Below, piece by piece: positions 52,832-60,786 of a DNA stretch of 64,000 bases. Every line of letters begins with the position of its first letter. Position 1 is the first letter of the stretch. Source of the DNA: Bosea sp. BIWAKO-01 (GTDB lineage: Bacteria > Pseudomonadota > Alphaproteobacteria > Rhizobiales > Beijerinckiaceae); assembly GCF_001748145.1 (NCBI RefSeq), contig NZ_BCQA01000001.1, positions 2,506,501 through 2,570,500 of the forward strand. Direction: 5' to 3'. Below the pieces are notes generated by a model. The model was given only the letters and a program-made list of their open reading frames with translations. It searched no databases and was not told the origin of the DNA. The position numbers and the translations under genes were made by a program.

Positions 52832-53692
52832 TCAGACCACCCGGCTCAGCTTGACGTAACGGTCGGTGATGATCATCGCGGTGCCGATCAGAACGATCTG
52901 GATGACGGAGGCGGCAGCAACCGTCGGATCGATCTTCCATTCGAGATATTGCAGGATCGCGATCGGCAGGGTCGTACGGCCCGGTCCGACGAGGAACAGG
53001 CTCATTTCGAGATTGCCGAAAGAGGTGACGAAGCCGAACAGGCCGGCTGCCACGATACCCGGCCGGATGCTTGGCAAGGTGACGCGCCAGAAGGTTTTCC
53101 AGGGACCGGCGCCCAGATTCTGGGCAGCTTCCTCGATGGTGCGGTCGAAGCCGGCAAGGCTTGCCGTGACCAGCCTGACGACCCAGGGCACGACCACGAG
53201 CGTGTGGGCCGCGATGAGGCCGCCTGCCGAGCCCAGGACCGGCCAGCCGGTCGCGATCTCGGTTTCGATCTGGAAGACATAGAGTGCGGTGCCGAGCACG
53301 ATGCCCGGCATCACCAGCGGCAGCAACAACAGGGTATTCACCAGCGGGCCGAGAGGGATGCGGTGGCGGACGAGCGCCAGACTTGCCGGAACCCCGAGTG
53401 CCAGTCCGATCAAGGTCGCCAGCACGCCGACCTGCAGGCTGAGAATGAAGCCGTCGACAAAGGCCTTCTGCCCGGGAACGGCCGCAAACCATTTCAGGGA
53501 GTAGCCTTCGGGCGGGAAGGACGGAATCTCCTGCCGGAAGAAGGCAAGCCAGATCACGAAGACCAGCGGCAGCAGGATGAAGCCTAACGACAGGCCGGCA
53601 GCGCCATTCAGCGCGATTCGGCCGAAGCTTGGGCGCTGGGCGGCGCTCAAGCGGCGAATCCAGTCGGGCCATCGGCCAGCCGCGACGACCAC
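52832..53692 (-). CDS. ABC importer permease, PotC type
   Basis: A 286-residue permease. The start is GTG (VVAAGRWPDWIRRL). Membrane segments follow, including LSLGFILLPLVFVIWLAFF, with the EAA loop IEEAAQNLGAGPWKTFWRVTLPSIRPGIVAAGLF. It pairs with the PotB-type permease at the far end of the operon. It is the first transporter gene, 152 bases downstream of the amidohydrolase gene. Confidence 0.86.
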   Translation of the reverse strand: MVVAAGRWPDWIRRLSAAQRPSFGRIALNGAAGLSLGFILLPLVFVIWLAFFRQEIPSFPPEGYSLKWFAAVPGQKAFVDGFILSLQVGVLATLIGLALGVPASLALVRHRIPLGPLVNTLLLLPLVMPGIVLGTALYVFQIETEIATGWPVLGSAGGLIAAHTLVVVPWVVRLVTASLAGFDRTIEEAAQNLGAGPWKTFWRVTLPSIRPGIVAAGLFGFVTSFGNLEMSLFLVGPGRTTLPIAILQYLEWKIDPTVAAASVIQIVLIGTAMIITDRYVKLSRVV

Positions 53693-53843
53693 GCGGGGCG
53701 TGTTGCGTTGTGGTCGCTCTGCGATTGCTGCCAGCTCATCACTGTCATGCCCTCCGCCCTTCGATCCGCTCCGACAGCAGGCTGCGGTTCAACTTACAAA
53801 CAATCAAGCCGGTTTTTGTCTTCCCATTGTCGCCGCCCGGTTC

Positions 53844-55079
53844 TCACTGCAGGCGGTTCTTGTGGAAGTTCCCGCCCTTCATGATCGCCGACAGAGCCGC
53901 GCCCTGGTTCTGGAAGAGGCCGAGATCCTTCAACGGGTCACCATCGATCAGGATGATGTCGGCAAAGGCGCCTGCACGCAGCGTGCCAAGCTTGCCCTCC
54001 ATCCGCAGCAGATGGGCGCCGACGGTCGTCGCGGAGCGAATGATCTCGATCGGCGAGAGAACCTCGCTGCGCAGCAGGAACTCGCGGGATTGATCGACCT
54101 GGAGCTGGCCGAGCAGATCGCTGCCATAGGCGACGGGAACCCCGGCGCGCTTGCAGATCTCGAGCGAACGCAGGCCACCATCGATGACCAGATCGTTCTT
54201 GGCCAGCATATCCCCGGTCATCCCGAACTCGGCCGCACGCTCCTTCATCGCGTAGTAGGCGACGAGATTGGCGGTGAGCACCATATTGTTCTCTGCCATC
54301 AGTTTGGCGGAGGCCTCGTCGATCAGATTGCCGTGCTCGATGGCACGAACGCCACATTGCGCGGCACGGGTGATCGCTTCGGGCGTGTAGGCATGAGCGC
54401 AGACATAGCGGCCAAATGCCTTGGCCTCCTCGACGGCCGCCTTCACCTCGTCGACGCTGAACTGCATCGAATCCAGCGGGTCATAGGGCGAGGCGACGCC
54501 GCCCGACATCATGATCTTGATGTGGTCGGCGCCGAGCCGCATCTGCTCGCGCACCGACTTCTTCACCGCGGAAACGCCGTCGGAGACGTTCATCGTATAG
54601 GCCATGGCGTTGCAGCAATGGCAGCGGGCGCCGAAATCGGTACGCCGGCGCGGGTCGCTGTGGCCTCCGGTCGGGCCAATCGCCTGGCCGGCGATGAACA
54701 GGCGCGGAGCCGAGATATCGCCCTTCTCGACGGCTTCCTTGATGCCCCAATCGGCGCCGCCGGTGTCGCGCACCGAGGTGAAGCCGCGATCGATCATGCC
54801 CTTCATCAGCCTGACGGAGCGGGCCGTCATCAGTGTCAGCGGCATGCTTTCCATGGCTCGGATATAGACTTCCGAGAGGAAGACATGGACATGGCTGTCG
54901 ATCAGGCCGGGCATCAAGGTACGCCCGCCACAATCGATCACATCAGCCTTGGCCGTCTTGATCGGCTTGTCGGAGACCTCGCGGATCGTATCGCCTTCGA
55001 CCAGCAATTCGTAGCCGCGGCGCAATTCGCCATGGTCGGGCTCGAGCATGGCGAAATTCTTGAACAGCAGCTGCGCCAT
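53844..55079 (-). CDS. Metal-dependent amidohydrolase, imidazolonepropionase-like
   Basis: A 411-residue amidohydrolase: IDSHVHVFLSEVYIRAM gives HxH near 70, FTSVRDTGGADWGIKEAVEKGDI, AHAYTPEAITRAAQCGVRAIEHGNLIDE gives metal-binding His residues, and VPVAYGSDLLG gives the final Asp. The C-terminal beta domain with LRAGAFADIILIDGDPLKD is normal. It belongs to the Xaa-Pro/imidazolonepropionase-like amidohydrolases (AtzC relatives). It probably hydrolyses a cyclic amide or dipeptide taken up by the ABC importer following it; this is inferred from position. Confidence 0.85.
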   Translation of the reverse strand: MAQLLFKNFAMLEPDHGELRRGYELLVEGDTIREVSDKPIKTAKADVIDCGGRTLMPGLIDSHVHVFLSEVYIRAMESMPLTLMTARSVRLMKGMIDRGFTSVRDTGGADWGIKEAVEKGDISAPRLFIAGQAIGPTGGHSDPRRRTDFGARCHCCNAMAYTMNVSDGVSAVKKSVREQMRLGADHIKIMMSGGVASPYDPLDSMQFSVDEVKAAVEEAKAFGRYVCAHAYTPEAITRAAQCGVRAIEHGNLIDEASAKLMAENNMVLTANLVAYYAMKERAAEFGMTGDMLAKNDLVIDGGLRSLEICKRAGVPVAYGSDLLGQLQVDQSREFLLRSEVLSPIEIIRSATTVGAHLLRMEGKLGTLRAGAFADIILIDGDPLKDLGLFQNQGAALSAIMKGGNFHKNRLQ

Positions 55080-55226
55080 CGAGAACGAACTCCCATGAAG
55101 AGGCGCCGGTGCGGCACCGTCCTTCTACCTGGCTGATATATTGCGAAGTTTCCGCAGCCTTGTCAGCCCATTTTCTCACGCGAATTCGGGCTCTTTCGCG
55201 GCCCTGGAGCACGGGCCGCGCAAGGC

Positions 55227-56510
55227 TCAGCTGACTGCCGCGCTGTTCTGGGCCAGCGCCCGGCCGCGGATCGGCATCGAGAGATTGTCGGCAAGCGCGC
55301 GGTTGATGGCGGGCAGGCCGTCGAGCAGGCTCGGAACGAAGGCCTGAGACGGCGGCATGCGCTTGGGAAGGGCATGAAGGGCGGCTGCCATGATCGCCGG
55401 ATCGCGCGTACCCTGACCATCCTGAAGCGGGTCGTGCAGCATGGTGGCGAGCTTGAGGCTGTCGGCGCGTTCGGCGCGGATGCTCTGCTCCCGCCGCGGC
55501 CGGACGCGCGGCACGATCAGCGCCGGCTTGTCGAAGGATAGGATCTCGCAAAAGGTGTTATAGCCGCCCATCGCAACCACGCAGTGAGCGCGATTCATCA
55601 GGAGTTCGAGGCGCGGCTCGAACCCGAGGCTTTCGAGCTTCGGGATGCGTGCAATCCGCTCGGCGAAATCCTTGCGCTTCTCGCGCGACATGAACGGGCC
55701 GAACACGATCAGCGCCGGCAGCTCGATCGTCGGGTCGGATTCGTAGGCCGAAATCACCCAGTCGGTCAGGCCCATGCCGTCCCCGCCGCCGCCGGGGGTG
55801 ACCAGGATGAAAGGGCCCTTGGTGATCTTCGGGTGACGGGTCGGCGGCATCGGGCTTGGCACGGCGCGCTTGAGATAGCCGGTATAGCGGATCTTGTCGG
55901 CGAAGAGATGCTGGTCGGGCAGGCCCTGAAGCGGCTGGTAGACACTTTCCAGCCCATAGACGAAGATATCGTCATAGACCGAACCCAGCGCATCGAGCGC
56001 GCCGCTGTGTCGCCATTCCTCGAGGACCTTGCTCGGCTCGTCCAGCACGTCGCGCAGACCGAGCACGATGCGGGCACCGCGCCGGCGCAGGATCTCGAGT
56101 GACGACAAGAGCTCGCCGCGCAAGCCCACGGGCTCCTTGTCGACGATCACGACGTCCGGATCGAAGGACAGCACGGTCTGTCTGATCAGGTCGGCGCGCA
56201 GGCGTAGCGTGTCGCCGAGATCGAGATTGAGATGATGCGGTGCATAGCCCCCGTCATCCTGCTTCTCGACACCGGGAACGCGGACATAGTCGACACCATC
56301 GCCGAACTGAAAGCTCGAGATCATCGACGAGCCCGAGACGATGATCACTGATATATGAGAATAGCTGGCGACCAGGGAATTGGCGATCGCGCGGCAGCGG
56401 CGGATATGGCCGAGTCCGAAGGTGTCGTGGCTGTAGATCAGCACCCTCGGGGCCTGAGGGCTGCGCGGCGCGCGGTCGGCGCCGCCGATGTCGATGACGT
56501 TATACGGCAT
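55227..56510 (-). CDS. Predicted glycosyltransferase (COG4671 type)
   Basis: A 427-residue GT-B fold protein: LIYSHDTFGLGHIRRCRAIANSLV is the acceptor-binding 'D..G.GH..R' segment, VIVDKEPVGLRGEL, and the donor part RAHCVVAMGGYNTFCEILSFDKPALIVPRVRPRREQSIRAERA. It belongs to the glycosyltransferase family with the MurG-like C-terminus. The ATG at 56510 is preferred over 56609, since GGAGG lies about 11 bases before it. It is the last of a three-gene saccharide cluster on the minus strand. Confidence 0.82.
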   Translation of the reverse strand: MPYNVIDIGGADRAPRSPQAPRVLIYSHDTFGLGHIRRCRAIANSLVASYSHISVIIVSGSSMISSFQFGDGVDYVRVPGVEKQDDGGYAPHHLNLDLGDTLRLRADLIRQTVLSFDPDVVIVDKEPVGLRGELLSSLEILRRRGARIVLGLRDVLDEPSKVLEEWRHSGALDALGSVYDDIFVYGLESVYQPLQGLPDQHLFADKIRYTGYLKRAVPSPMPPTRHPKITKGPFILVTPGGGGDGMGLTDWVISAYESDPTIELPALIVFGPFMSREKRKDFAERIARIPKLESLGFEPRLELLMNRAHCVVAMGGYNTFCEILSFDKPALIVPRVRPRREQSIRAERADSLKLATMLHDPLQDGQGTRDPAIMAAALHALPKRMPPSQAFVPSLLDGLPAINRALADNLSMPIRGRALAQNSAAVS

Positions 56511-56662
56511 AGACGGCTCGCCCTCCGCGAAACGGCCAAACGACCTCGAGCGAGGGCGAACGCACCTAGAACTGTTCGGATTCGGATATAGCGCCACAAG
56601 CGCGTCCATCCAAGTCCGGCTTCGCCAGGCGGCGGACGCTCACCCAGCGTCGCAGCTTTACT

Positions 56663-57436
56663 CTAGGCAGTGTTCGAGCCCGAAAACAACTGTCGAAGGC
56701 CGACCAACTCCACCGCGGGGTGATGGACGATCGAGCCGAGCAAGGCATCGAGAACGGCCCAGGCCCCCTCATCATGGTCGCGGTGATGCAGCAACAGGCC
56801 AAGTGGGCTGTCCCCTGTTCCAGCCTCACGTCTTCGTGTGAGTTCCGTGACGATCTCCTCGGCAATGGCCGGGGTCGGGCGACCAATGCGCCCGCCATGC
56901 CAGTCGATGATGTCGATCTGGGTGTTGACGATGGAAAACCCGTGGGGCGCCGCGAAGCCGAAATTGCGGAAGCAGGAGAGCCCGCTGAAGCCGAGTTCCG
57001 GCAAGCCTGCCGCGATATCCCTGTCGATCCGGTTCCACGGGGGGACGAAGACCGGCAGCAGGGTCGGGCCAAACAGATCCATAAGCCGGCGTCGCCCAGC
57101 CGCGATCTCCGCAACAATGATGTCCCGAGGCCGGTGGCTTCCGAACTCGGACTTCTTCTCGCCCTGAGGGGCGTGATTGCGGTGCCAGGCGCCATGCTGG
57201 CAGGGCAGCAGGAGCGGGGCGCTCCGCAAGCGCTCGCAGAGGGCGGATTGCGCCAGGAAGGGGATGACTGCGAGCAGCACGGGCGCATCGAAATGTTCGG
57301 CAAGGGCTGCCAGCCTGTCGAGCTGCGGGCTTGGCGCGATCGCGTCGTCATCGCGAAGCCAGAGCTGCAGGCGCCGGCCCTCGGCGCTCCAGCGATCGAG
57401 TTCGGCGAGAAGCGGAGCCCAGAGCGGGTTGCTCAT
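56663..57436 (-). CDS. Polysaccharide deacetylase family protein
   Basis: A 257-residue protein: LQLWLRDDDAIAPSPQLDRLAALAEHF carries the acidic triad at the start of the NodB-homology fold (DDD near 28). CQHGAWHRNHAP carries the His residues (metal-binding HxxxH), and PPWNRIDRDIAAGLPELGFSGLS is the 'PPwNr' segment. The last part is LLLHHRDHDEGAW. It most likely removes an acetyl or formyl group from a sugar. It is coupled to the upstream glycosyltransferase gene by a 4-base overlap. Confidence 0.82.
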   Translation of the reverse strand: MSNPLWAPLLAELDRWSAEGRRLQLWLRDDDAIAPSPQLDRLAALAEHFDAPVLLAVIPFLAQSALCERLRSAPLLLPCQHGAWHRNHAPQGEKKSEFGSHRPRDIIVAEIAAGRRRLMDLFGPTLLPVFVPPWNRIDRDIAAGLPELGFSGLSCFRNFGFAAPHGFSIVNTQIDIIDWHGGRIGRPTPAIAEEIVTELTRRREAGTGDSPLGLLLHHRDHDEGAWAVLDALLGSIVHHPAVELVGLRQLFSGSNTA

Positions 57437-58572
57437 GGTCCCGTCGATTCCGCGCGCGGGGCCCGATGTGCGGCGCGAGCCGCCTGTGCCAATGCGAGGC
57501 CCTGCGAGATGATCTCGCTCGTCCGATCGAGCGTCCGTTCCTGCAGGACGAAGTTTCGCGCGGCGCGACCCATATCTTCGCGCTGTTTCGTGTTCGCGAC
57601 GAGCTGCGCCAACGCTCTTGCCAAAGCCGCGAGGTCACCATCCTGCACCAGGAGCGCGGTCTCTCCATTCCGGACGGTGGCTGCGACGCCGCCGCTGTCG
57701 TAGGCAACAACCGGGAGACCCGCAGCCTGGGCTTCGAGATAGACCAGGCCATAGGCTTCGCCGACGCCGGGCCACACGAATATGTCGTGCTCCGCCAGCG
57801 CCGCGCCGACGGCAGGGCGATCCAGCTCACCGCGCCATTCGATGCGCTCGCGCGGCAGGGTCGCGAAGGCCGCTTCGACCTGATTGCGCACGGGTCCGTC
57901 GCCAATGATGGTGAGCGTCCAGGGACGATCGATCAGGCGGGAGAGGCTGGCGGCAAGCGCTTGATAGCTTTCGAGCTTAACGCCTGGGCGCATCATCGCG
58001 ACAGTGATCAGGCGCGTGGCTGCGGCACCGGATCGGCGGTGGGGCGTGGAGGGCTCCAACGCGATGAAGGGGGGCAGATCGAGGAAATGCGTGCGGTCCG
58101 AGGAGCGGGCCTCGACGCCGCCACGGTCACGCTCGGTGAAGCAGAAATGCAGATCGGCAGCACGGAAGCCGCGCCTCGCGAGTGCGACATGCCGGGCCCA
58201 TTCCCCCTCGGAACGCCGGCCGGAATCGCTTGCTTCGGCGACGACATAGGGAATGTCGAGCCGTTTCGTGATCTCGGGCCCCAGGAGGTCGGGTGCCTTG
58301 TAATAGCTGTGATAGGTGAACCAGAGTCCCGGTCGGTTGCCATTGGTCTCCCAGGCGGCCAGCAAGGCATCGCGCCGGCCGGCCGCCTCGGCGAGGCGCT
58401 GATCCAGCAGCGCCGGCTCCGAGCTGCGCATATAGGAGCGCGCATCCGCGATGGGGGCGACGACATGGCCGAGCCGCGTCATTGCCTCGACGAGCTGGTG
58501 CGCCATGCGCCGGTCACCGGAAATCCTGCCGTCCTCGTACGCATTGAGCGGCGTGTGAAATGCGATCCGCAC
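57433..58572 (-). CDS. Glycosyltransferase family 4 protein
   Basis: A 379-residue GT4 enzyme: MRIAFHTPLNAYEDGRISGDRRMAHQLVEAMTRLGH at the start, LITVAMMRPGVKLESYQALAASLSRL, LTIIGDGPVRNQVEAAFATLPRERIEWRGELDR and EHDIFVWPGVGEAYGLVYLEAQAAGLPVVAYDSGGV with the E-x7-E nucleotide-sugar motif (EAYGLVYLE). It is first of the cluster with deacetylase and COG4671 glycosyltransferase. It likely builds an envelope or extracellular saccharide. Confidence 0.88.
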   Translation of the reverse strand: MRIAFHTPLNAYEDGRISGDRRMAHQLVEAMTRLGHVVAPIADARSYMRSSEPALLDQRLAEAAGRRDALLAAWETNGNRPGLWFTYHSYYKAPDLLGPEITKRLDIPYVVAEASDSGRRSEGEWARHVALARRGFRAADLHFCFTERDRGGVEARSSDRTHFLDLPPFIALEPSTPHRRSGAAATRLITVAMMRPGVKLESYQALAASLSRLIDRPWTLTIIGDGPVRNQVEAAFATLPRERIEWRGELDRPAVGAALAEHDIFVWPGVGEAYGLVYLEAQAAGLPVVAYDSGGVAATVRNGETALLVQDGDLAALARALAQLVANTKQREDMGRAARNFVLQERTLDRTSEIISQGLALAQAARAAHRAPRAESTGP

Positions 58573-58609
58573 AGGATGTCAGGTCCGCGAGCAGGAGGTG
58601 GCGGCGCGC

Positions 58610-59785
58610 TCAGCGGTAGGGATCGGCCGCATCGCGCAAGCCGTCGCCAAGGAAGTTGAAGGCCAGGATGATCAGGATCACCGGAACGACCGGATAGAGC
58701 AACCAGGGATAGAGCGCCACCACATTGACGTTCTGCGCCTCGTTCAGCATCACGCCCCAGCTGGTGATCGGTGGCCTGAGTCCAAGTCCGAGGAAGCTGA
58801 GCGCCGTCTCGCCCAGGATCGTTTTCGGCACGGTGATGGTGGCCGAGGCGATGAGATGGCTCATGAAGCCCGGCACGAGGTGCAGGCCGATGATCCGCGC
58901 AGGCTTGGCGCCCATCAGTTGGGCGGCAACGACATAGTCTTCCTCGCGCAGCGAGAGCAGTTTCGAGCGGACCGCGCGGGCAAGACCGGTCCAGTCCATC
59001 AGGCCGAGAATCATCGTGATGCCGAAATAGACGAGCAGCGGACTCCAGGATGGCGGCATGATCGAGGCCAGCGCGAGCCAGAGCGGGATATGCGGCAGTG
59101 ACTGCACGATTTCGATCACGCGCTGGATGAAGAGATCGATCTTGCCGCCGTAATATCCGGCGATCCCGCCGATGATGACGCCGAGGATGAAGCTGACACC
59201 GACCCCGAGCAGGCCGATGCTGAGCGAGATTCTGCCGCCATAGATGATGCGCGAGAGCATGTCGCGCCCGAGCCGATCGGTGCCGAGGAGAAACAGGGTG
59301 CCGTCCTTGGGTGGGCAGACGAGGTGAAGGTTGCCGGGTACCAGGCGCCAGAAATCGTAATCGTCGCCCCGGCAGAAGAAGCGGATCGGCTGCGGCCGGC
59401 TGCGGTCGACATCGTATTCGCGCTTCAGGTTCTCCATGTTGAGGCGCTGCGTATAGGGATAGACGAAGGGGCCGAGGAAGCGACCTTCGTGGAAGAGATG
59501 CACTTCTTGCCGCGGGGCGCGGATGAAGTCGGTATTGCGGGTGGTGTAATGGTAGGGCGCCAGGAACTCGGCGAATATCACCGCCAGATACATGAGGATG
59601 ATGAAGACGCCGGAGATCACCGCGAGCCGATGCTTGCGGAATTTCCACCACATCAGCTGCCATTGTGACGCGAGGTAGACACGCTCCTGCTCAGGCGTCA
59701 TGCGTTCGACGGCGTAGGGTTCGAACGGCGCGGTCGAGGCCGTGTGCAGCAGCGGCGCGCCGTCTGGCGGGAGAGCGGGCTTCAC
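58610..59785 (-). CDS. yejE: Peptide ABC permease, YejE type
   Basis: A 391-residue permease of the DppC/OppC class. A long periplasmic insert after the first membrane segment (SQWQLMWWKFRKHRLAVISGVFIILMYLAVIFAEFLAPYHYTTRN then FHEGRFLGPFVYPYTQRLNME) is typical of YejE. The EAA-like loop is VVAAQLMGAKPARIIGLHLVPGFMSHLIASATITVPKTILGETALSFLGLGLRPP. It pairs with YejB. Its start overlaps the yejB stop by 4 bases. Confidence 0.9.
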   Translation of the reverse strand: MKPALPPDGAPLLHTASTAPFEPYAVERMTPEQERVYLASQWQLMWWKFRKHRLAVISGVFIILMYLAVIFAEFLAPYHYTTRNTDFIRAPRQEVHLFHEGRFLGPFVYPYTQRLNMENLKREYDVDRSRPQPIRFFCRGDDYDFWRLVPGNLHLVCPPKDGTLFLLGTDRLGRDMLSRIIYGGRISLSIGLLGVGVSFILGVIIGGIAGYYGGKIDLFIQRVIEIVQSLPHIPLWLALASIMPPSWSPLLVYFGITMILGLMDWTGLARAVRSKLLSLREEDYVVAAQLMGAKPARIIGLHLVPGFMSHLIASATITVPKTILGETALSFLGLGLRPPITSWGVMLNEAQNVNVVALYPWLLYPVVPVILIILAFNFLGDGLRDAADPYR

Positions 59786-60783
59786 TTGGTGGCCGCTCCC
59801 TGGAGGCGGATGCGCGGATCGAGGATCGCGAGCGCGATGTCCGAGATCAACACCCCGATCACGGTGAGGAACGAGAGGAACATCAGGAAGGAACCAGCGA
59901 GGTACATGTCCTGCGCCTGCAGGGCGCGGATCAGCAGCGGACCGGTCGTCTGAAGCGAGAGCACGATCGCGACGATCTCTGCGCCGGAGACGATCGATGG
60001 CAGAATGTCGCCAATATCGGAAATGAAGAAGTTCAGCGACATGCGCAGCGGATATTTGCGCAATGCCTTGCCGGGCGGCAGCCCCTTGGCGCGGGCGGTG
60101 ACGTAATACTGCTTCTGGAGTTCGTCGAGCAGGTTGGCGCGCACGGCGCGGATCATGCCGGCGGTGCCGCCGGCGCCGATGATGATCACGGGGATCCAGA
60201 GATGCTCCAGCACCGAGCGGAGCTTTGCCCAGCTCATCGGCTGGTTGAGATATTGTGGATCGACGAGCCCCCCGATCGAGGTGCCGAACCAGACATTGGC
60301 GAAATACATGAAGACCAGCGCCAGCAGGAAATGCGGCACGGCAAGCCCGATCAGCCCGAGGAATGTGAGGCCGTAGTCACCCCAGCTGTATTGATGGGTG
60401 GCGGAATAGATGCCGATCGGGAAGGCGACGACCCAGGTGAAGATGATGGTGACGAAGGAGACGATCATCGTCAGCAGCAATCGATCCCCGACGATCTCGC
60501 TTACAGGGCGCTGATATTCGAAGGAATAGCCCATGTCGCCGCGCATGAGCCCGGTGACCCAGTGGAAATAGCGCTCGATTGGCGGCTTGTCGAAGCCATA
60601 CTCCGTCTTCAGGAACTCGATGCGGCTGAGGTCGGCCTTTTCGCCCTGGGCCTGCATCTCGGCGGCAAGCGTCTCGAAATAGTCGCCCTCGGGCAGGTTG
60701 ATGACGGTGAAGATCAACGCACTGGTCACCAGCAGCGTCGGCACCATCAGCAGGATGCGCTTGAGGATGTATTTCAGCAGCAT
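59782..60783 (-). CDS. yejB: Peptide ABC permease, YejB type
   Basis: A 333-residue permease of the DppB/OppB class. It starts MLLKYILKRILLMVPTLLVTSALIFTVINLPEGDYF and has the insert of YejB proteins (ETLAAEMQAQGEKADLSRIEFLKTEYGFDKPPIERYFHWVTGLMRGDMGYSFEYQRPVSEIVGDR). The coupling loop is YYVTARAKGLPPGKALRKYPLRMSLNFFISDIGDILP. It lies 3 bases downstream of the binding-protein gene. Confidence 0.91.
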   Translation of the reverse strand: MLLKYILKRILLMVPTLLVTSALIFTVINLPEGDYFETLAAEMQAQGEKADLSRIEFLKTEYGFDKPPIERYFHWVTGLMRGDMGYSFEYQRPVSEIVGDRLLLTMIVSFVTIIFTWVVAFPIGIYSATHQYSWGDYGLTFLGLIGLAVPHFLLALVFMYFANVWFGTSIGGLVDPQYLNQPMSWAKLRSVLEHLWIPVIIIGAGGTAGMIRAVRANLLDELQKQYYVTARAKGLPPGKALRKYPLRMSLNFFISDIGDILPSIVSGAEIVAIVLSLQTTGPLLIRALQAQDMYLAGSFLMFLSFLTVIGVLISDIALAILDPRIRLQGAATK

Positions 60784-60786
60784 CGG

